Below are positions 13,916 through 17,668 of a stretch of DNA of 17,668 bases, piece by piece (the first letter of the stretch is position 1; each line of letters starts with the position of its first letter). The stretch spans positions 1 to 17,668 of the forward strand of contig USQZ01000035.1 in assembly GCA_900556975.1 (NCBI GenBank), read 5' to 3'. The DNA is from an uncultured Clostridium sp. (lineage in GTDB: Bacteria; Bacillota; Clostridia; TANB77; CAG-508). A program made the position numbers and the translations under genes. Under the pieces are notes generated by a model. It worked only from the letters and a program-made list of their open reading frames with translations, was not told the origin of the DNA and searched no databases.

Positions 13916-14800
13916 TTAAACTTCAGCATCAAGCCGATATTGCTTTATCTGCTCGATTCGTCTTTGGCACATTTCATCAGACATATCAATCTGCTTTCCT
14001 AATCGATCCAGAATAGCCCATTTTTCTCCCCAAACTCTTATGGAATATTTCTCATACCATGGTAATGTTGAGCTAGAAAATATACAAATGCTATCTGGAA
14101 AGACTATCACATGCAAATCTACTACTCTACCATCAACAAGTGTTACAGTATACCTGTTTTTCTCCATACGGTTTCTCAGAATTTCTGCTGATTCCTTTAC
14201 TACCTCAACTCCAGTAGAATGCACCAGCACAGAAAAGCCATTTTTCTGCAGAATTCCGAAATCCTCTCCTTTAAAGTCAAAACAGTAATCAATCTCAAAA
14301 GGAATAAGGCATTTTCCATTTGGAGAAAAAGCCCCCCACTTTGAGTTAATTTCGCCAACGCCCATACCATTTGCAAAAGGCTGGGCTCGTTCTAAGCTGC
14401 CACGCTGAGGAAATGTTTCTCTAAATTTCAAGTTGAAATATTTCCACCGGCCATTTTCCTTAATTGTTATAACATCTTCTGATGGAGCCCCTACATCTTC
14501 CCAGTCGCCTTCCTTCACAAGTATGCCATGCATATTAAACACCGACCACATATATTCATGTGTCTTACGTTTAAGATTATGCTGTACAAGCACATAATCC
14601 TCAAATATATGCACACGCACACCTTCATCAGGCAGTACCAATGGAGTTCCATATGAATTGAAAAGCCCCATCTTGTTGTCCCTTTTTACTACAATCAATT
14701 TTTTACTAAGTACTTCTGTAACCTGGCCATACTTGTCTAAAAGTTTTTTCGCTTCTTCAGATAAAAGTTGAACTTTAACTACTTTTGTCCGCTCTGCCAT
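13916..14800 (-). CDS. WG-repeat-containing protein
   Basis: A 294-residue cytoplasmic protein with about six WG-type repeats, each roughly (W/M)G-x-F-x-x-x-G-x-x-x-x-P. The clearest are NKMGLFNSYGTPLVLP (42-57) and SKWGAFSPNGKCLIPF (153-168). Weaker ones are near 83-100, 116-131, 179-194 and 258-272. WG repeats form beta-rich scaffolds in proteins of many roles, so the function is unknown. The ends are helical, and there is no signal peptide or membrane segment. The ATG has AAAGGAG upstream and a strong promoter. Sample 60-base lines inside the gene contain 26-29 G or C, against 16 in a line from the next gene, so the composition differs sharply from its neighbours and suggests recent transfer. 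Confidence 0.83.
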   Translation of the reverse strand: MAERTKVVKVQLLSEEAKKLLDKYGQVTEVLSKKLIVVKRDNKMGLFNSYGTPLVLPDEGVRVHIFEDYVLVQHNLKRKTHEYMWSVFNMHGILVKEGDWEDVGAPSEDVITIKENGRWKYFNLKFRETFPQRGSLERAQPFANGMGVGEINSKWGAFSPNGKCLIPFEIDYCFDFKGEDFGILQKNGFSVLVHSTGVEVVKESAEILRNRMEKNRYTVTLVDGRVVDLHVIVFPDSICIFSSSTLPWYEKYSIRVWGEKWAILDRLGKQIDMSDEMCQRRIEQIKQYRLDAEV

Positions 14801-14847
14801 AATAAAATTCTCCTTTCAACTTAAGCACATAGCTTGTAACAGCTAAA

Positions 14848-14876
14848 AGTATATCATATTTTTACATATCTTTCAA
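14848..14876 (-). promoter_or_regulatory. Sigma-A promoter of the WG-repeat gene
   Basis: The minus strand has TTGAAA (14871-14876), a 17-bp spacer and TATACT (14848-14853), 47 bp before the start codon. Both hexamers match the consensus at five of six positions. Confidence 0.7.
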
Positions 14877-14894
14877 TTTTTAAAAGTCAAAAAG

Positions 14895-14945
14895 TATTAA
14901 CATTTGCATTTATTATAACTTTTTAAATTAATGTTTTTATACATT
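14895..14945 (-). repeat. Promoter-like dispersed repeat, copy C (upstream of WG-repeat gene)
   Basis: The minus strand reads AATGTATAAAA, a short variable stretch, AAAAAGTTATAAT, then GCAAATGTTAATA. The TATAAT (14912-14917) lies 64 bp upstream of the WG gene -10, almost the same offset as copy B has from the csoR -10. No -35 is visible. Confidence 0.45.
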
Positions 14946-14985
14946 ATTTTTTACACAAAAATTTTTGAAAACTTGTCCATAATAT

Positions 14986-15018
14986 AAAAAAACGTAGAAC
15001 CTCATTGATTTCCACGTT
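14986..15018 (-). terminator. Intrinsic terminator of the YwaF-like gene
   Basis: AACGTAGAA (14991-14999) pairs with TTCCACGTT (15010-15018). In the minus-strand RNA all nine positions pair, one as G-U, and a run of seven T follows. It lies 10 bp past the stop codon at 15029. Confidence 0.8.
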
Positions 15019-15028
15019 CTTCAGATTT

Positions 15029-15799
15029 TTATTCAATTATATTTTCTTGCTCTGTTAAAAAAGCAACTTCTTTTTTCTCTTTTCTTTTTATAATTCCATA
15101 CACAAAATAAAATGGAATAAACATTTGAATGAGAATCATAAGTGGTGTAAACCATCTTCCAGTTAAATTATAAAACAACTCAATTGGCGTATTAGGAAAA
15201 TTCTCTGAAATAAACATTAAGTTACTATGAAACTCCATATTAACCATTAAAGCAAGTATACACACGACGCCAACTAAACTAGCAAAATAAATAATATCCT
15301 CTTTGTTAATCTCTACATAATGCGTTTTATTTACAAGTAAAGTTAAATACACCATAGTTCCATGATAAAAGAAACTATGAATACTTATAAAATGAAAAGC
15401 CGGAAATGTTGGCAATGACGTTGTTGGAAATAAAATAAAAACAACACCACCAACAATAGAACCAGTAGCTAAGAAAACATCCCCAGCGCGCTTAAAAGGT
15501 CCTTTTGTAAAAGAACTTAAAAATCCAGCATATAGTAACAAACTACAATAATACAAAGGTAACCATTCTTTCACATCTGTTAATTTTAAATATGTTACTG
15601 TATACAATATCTTAAATATCTCCAATGCCCATATAACAACTGTTAAATTTCTTATAATTTTATAAACTTCTTCTTTGCTCTTATGAACTGTTTTCTTTAA
15701 CGCAATTGCAACACACGCCAAAGTAGCTAAAATCAATCCTATATGTTGTAATGAAAAAAGTCCACAAGCTTTATATTCTCCAGGTTTTGAAAAAAACAT
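15029..15799 (-). CDS. YwaF-like integral membrane protein (TIGR02206 family)
   Basis: A polytopic membrane protein of 256 residues with six to seven hydrophobic segments. Characteristic pieces of the TIGR02206/YwaF family are visible: the N-terminal FSLQHIGLI, WLPLYYCSLLLY in the middle, a histidine-rich FHFISIHSFFYHG segment, and a late RWFTPLMILIQ. The family is related to eukaryotic TMEM164, which handles lipid acyl chains; whether this bacterial protein does so is not known. The start is the ATG at 15799, because GAGGA lies 5 bp upstream. An ATG at 15811 is in frame, but it lies next to that binding site and has none of its own. A promoter candidate lies at 15846-15851. The gene is flanked by terminators on both sides and stands alone. 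Confidence 0.85.
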   Translation of the reverse strand: MFFSKPGEYKACGLFSLQHIGLILATLACVAIALKKTVHKSKEEVYKIIRNLTVVIWALEIFKILYTVTYLKLTDVKEWLPLYYCSLLLYAGFLSSFTKGPFKRAGDVFLATGSIVGGVVFILFPTTSLPTFPAFHFISIHSFFYHGTMVYLTLLVNKTHYVEINKEDIIYFASLVGVVCILALMVNMEFHSNLMFISENFPNTPIELFYNLTGRWFTPLMILIQMFIPFYFVYGIIKRKEKKEVAFLTEQENIIE

Positions 15800-15845
15800 A
15801 ATATTCCTCATTCACTAAATATTTTATCCCCTTAATAACATTATT

Positions 15846-15937
15846 ATTATATCACAACTAATTTTTTTTGCTACATTTTTTGTTCATCAAATTAAAAAAA
15901 TGTCGAAAAAAATGCAATTCAATGCTACATTTTTTTT
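15846..15937 (-). promoter_or_regulatory. Promoter region of the YwaF-like gene with two A/T hairpins
   Basis: On the minus strand TATAAT (15846-15851) stands 46 bp before the start codon. The -35 position shows only GTAGCA. Upstream, TGCTACATTTTTT (plus strand) occurs twice, at 15869-15881 and 15923-15935. Between them are two 9-bp hairpins, each with a 13-nt loop: 15873-15881 with 15895-15903, and 15906-15914 with 15928-15936. They lie upstream of the -10, so they would act as DNA sites unless transcription from mnmA reads through. Confidence 0.45.
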
Positions 15938-15964
15938 AAAATTATAGTGTATTTAAAAAGTCCC

Positions 15965-16003
15965 AAAAAAGAATTCAAGCTAAACATTACCAAAATTCTC
16001 TTT
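15965..16003 (-). terminator. Intrinsic terminator after mnmA
   Basis: AAAAAGAATT (15966-15975) pairs with AATTCTCTTT (15994-16003) over ten positions, one as G-U in the RNA, with an 18-nt loop. A T-run follows on the minus strand. It lies just past the mnmA stop codon. Confidence 0.65.
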
Positions 16004-16013
16004 AAATATTATT

Positions 16014-17072
16014 TTATTTCAAAATTTTTCCACCACCAACAACTATATCTCCTAAATAAAATACAGCAGATTGTCCAGGAGTAATTCGTGCAACAGGATT
16101 TTCAAAAACTACTTTAATTGTATTAGCATCAATCATTTCAACAGTAGCATCTTCTTCTACACTAGAATACCTTGTTTTCACAGAAACTTTCATAGGCTCA
16201 TCAATTGAATCAACTAAAAGTAAATTAACATCCTTCACAATCATTTCTTTTTTGTAAATATAATCTTTTTCGCCAACTATAACTTCATTCTTCTCTTTGT
16301 TAAATCCTACAACAAATAATGGCTCATTATATGAAATACCAAGGCCTTTTCTTTGACCAATTGTGTAATTATAAAGTCCATTATGCTTTCCTAAAACCTT
16401 ACCATTAACATGAACTATATTTCCCTTTTTAGGCTTAATCTCTGAATTTTCTTCAAGGAATCTCTTATAATTTCCATCAGGCACAAAGCAAATATCCTCA
16501 CTATCAGGCTTATTAGCAGTTTTCAAATTATGTTCTCTTGCAATTTTTCTTATCTCATCTTTGCTCTCAAAATCAGCCAACGGAAAAACAACATGCTCAA
16601 TCAATTCCTTAGGAATATTCCATAAAACATAACTCTGATCCTTTTTTCCAGCCTTTGATTTCTTTAAAACCCATCTTCCATATTCTTCACTATACTCTGT
16701 TTTAGCATAATGGCCAGTAGCAATATATTCACACCCTAGCTCTTTAGCCTTCTCATACATAAGCCCAAACTTCATAAATTTATTGCATTCAATACAAGGA
16801 TTTGGAGTTAAGCAATTTGCATAACAATTTATAAAATCATCAATTACATATTTCTTAAACTCCTCTTTGAAATTATAAATAAAATGTGGTATTCCAATTT
16901 GATTACACACATTTTTCGCATCGATATATGTATTAGTGTTACAACAACTACTACCAGCAAATAGTTCCATTGTAGTTCCTATAACATCATATCCCTCTTC
17001 CTTTAAAAGTAATGCTGAAACTGAACTATCAACACCACCACTCATTCCAAGTAAAACTCTCTTTTCTTCCAT
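16014..17072 (-). CDS. mnmA: tRNA-specific 2-thiouridylase
   Basis: Cytoplasmic enzyme that thiolates U34 of the Glu, Gln and Lys tRNAs. ATP adenylates the base, and a cysteine then delivers sulfur. The 352 residues are typical. Motifs are the PP-loop GMSGGVDSS (9-17), CIECNKF (C93, C96), ATGHYAKT (118-125), KKDQSY (143-148), DSEDICFVPDG (C195) and YTIGQRKGLGI. C96 and C195 match the paired catalytic cysteines of the family. C93 stands where E. coli has aspartate, giving a CxxC+C set like that of [4Fe-4S]-dependent tRNA thiolases. The ATG has GAAGGG upstream. It follows sufU by 44 bp and a cysteine desulfurase gene, an order common in clostridia, so sulfur supply and use are probably co-transcribed. 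The gene ends at a terminator. Confidence 0.96.
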   Translation of the reverse strand: MEEKRVLLGMSGGVDSSVSALLLKEEGYDVIGTTMELFAGSSCCNTNTYIDAKNVCNQIGIPHFIYNFKEEFKKYVIDDFINCYANCLTPNPCIECNKFMKFGLMYEKAKELGCEYIATGHYAKTEYSEEYGRWVLKKSKAGKKDQSYVLWNIPKELIEHVVFPLADFESKDEIRKIAREHNLKTANKPDSEDICFVPDGNYKRFLEENSEIKPKKGNIVHVNGKVLGKHNGLYNYTIGQRKGLGISYNEPLFVVGFNKEKNEVIVGEKDYIYKKEMIVKDVNLLLVDSIDEPMKVSVKTRYSSVEEDATVEMIDANTIKVVFENPVARITPGQSAVFYLGDIVVGGGKILK

Positions 17073-17116
17073 TAAAATTCCCTTCTTACGAACAAATCAA
17101 ATTTAAAACTAACACC

Positions 17117-17584
17117 CTAGTGACAACAAGATGAAGAAATTTTTCCGTCAGTCTCACCTTTATTTATCATATCTTCTAACGTATGCCAAGCAAGCAAAGC
17201 ACATTTCACTCTAGCAGGCATATTAGAAACATTCTTAAAAGCAATAGCCTCTTCCAATTTTTCAAGTTCAGTATCATCAGTAATTTCTCTTTTAATCATC
17301 TCAATAAAAGTTTTAATTATCTCCTTTGCTTCTTCAATAGTTTTACCTCTTAAAGTATCTATCATAACAGATGTAGAAGCTTGAGAAATTGCACAACCAT
17401 GACCAGAAAAAGCCATATCAGAAATCACATTTCCATCTAGCTTCATTTCCAAAGTAATCTCATCACCACAATTAGGATTATGACCAATCTCTGAAAACTC
17501 AGCACCATCAAGTTTTTTCTTATTATAAGAATTCATACTATGTTCCATTATAATATCATTATACAATTCATCTAAATTATCCAA
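17117..17584 (-). CDS. sufU: SufU-type Fe-S/sulfur-transfer scaffold protein
   Basis: An IscU/NifU-N fold protein of 155 residues. In Bacillota SufU is a zinc-bound sulfur acceptor that takes persulfide from the cysteine desulfurase SufS and feeds Fe-S assembly. The ligands are visible: C39 in NPNCGD with D41, C64 in SGHGCAIS, and C128 in RVKCALLAW. The extra segment between the second and third cysteines (about 80-118) marks SufU rather than IscU. The start codon is TTG, supported by AGGA 7 bp upstream and by the normal family N-terminus DNLDELYNDIIMEH. The C-terminus ends in SSSCCH, an unusual thiol-rich tail. It begins 9 bp after the desulfurase stop, so it is in one operon with it and with mnmA. 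Confidence 0.93.
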   Translation of the reverse strand: MDNLDELYNDIIMEHSMNSYNKKKLDGAEFSEIGHNPNCGDEITLEMKLDGNVISDMAFSGHGCAISQASTSVMIDTLRGKTIEEAKEIIKTFIEMIKREITDDTELEKLEEAIAFKNVSNMPARVKCALLAWHTLEDMINKGETDGKISSSCCH

Positions 17585-17593
17585 TTTAATATC

Positions 17594-17668
17594 CTACCTA
17601 TTAATATATTTTTCAAACATCTTATATGCCTTTTCAATTCCAGCAACTAATCTATCAATATCATCTTT
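17594..17668 (-). CDS. Cysteine desulfurase C-terminal fragment (partial at window edge)
   Basis: Only the last 24 codons and a TAG stop are inside the window. They encode KDDIDRLVAGIEKAYKMF and a short basic end, the form of the last helix of class-V aminotransferase cysteine desulfurases (xxEDIDRLVxxIxK). No active-site residue is visible. The call rests on this helix and on the sufU gene 9 bp downstream; in Bacillota sufS lies directly before sufU. The gene would supply persulfide sulfur to SufU and directly or indirectly to MnmA. Confidence 0.65.
   Translation of the reverse strand, partial: KDDIDRLVAGIEKAYKMFEKYINR

Noticed and set aside
15800..15811. Earlier ATG for the YwaF-like gene
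   Set aside because: It has no binding site of its own and abuts the GAGGA that serves the ATG at 15799.

Overview
The window looks like a chromosomal stretch from a low-G+C, endospore-forming member of the Bacillota, most likely a clostridial lineage. The base composition is strongly A/T-rich, ribosome binding sites are AGGAGG-like, two small CotF-type spore coat genes are present, and the gene families (CsoR/CopZ/CopA, SufU, YwaF/TIGR02206, a Bce-like two-component/ABC module) are typical of that group. I cannot name the genus. Apart from the two coat genes, every gene is on the minus strand, so the order below follows transcription from the right edge to the left.

Right edge (about 15965-17668): the last codons of a cysteine desulfurase, then sufU and mnmA. 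This is a sulfur-mobilisation and tRNA U34 thiolation cluster, closed by an intrinsic terminator. Next come a YwaF-like membrane protein (15029-15799) behind a promoter region with A/T-rich hairpins, a WG-repeat protein of clearly higher G+C (13916-14800), and a membrane-anchored acidic protein of unknown function (13000-13728). Each has its own promoter and/or terminator.

Centre (9876-12818): a copper-efflux locus, csoR-copZ-copA. A consensus sigma-A promoter upstream of csoR carries a CsoR-type palindrome inside its 17-bp spacer. Downstream on the same strand are tcdA, a patatin-like phospholipase and folC. A long hairpin between tcdA and the phospholipase contains the phospholipase ribosome binding site.

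Left part (1-6612): two plus-strand coat genes converge on folC at a shared bidirectional terminator. Divergent from them is an unknown two-TM membrane protein (4958-5932). The last block is an OmpR-family response regulator, a sensor kinase, an ABC ATPase and an FtsX/MacB-type permease that runs off the window. This arrangement resembles cell-envelope or antimicrobial-peptide stress modules. The ATPase-permease pair is separated from the two-component genes by a compound hairpin and has its own promoter, with an 11-bp-spaced TGTCA direct repeat over a poor -35, as expected for an OmpR-type activator site.

No wholly new system stands out. The least explained material is intergenic: a promoter-like repeat in three places (near 4803, 12853 and 14912), an inverted pair of GTGTC...GACACA palindromic repeats (4713-4751 and 6669-6709), and several long hairpins. 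No RNA gene, CRISPR array, insertion sequence or phage gene was recognised. No gene-free gap exceeds 300 bases.
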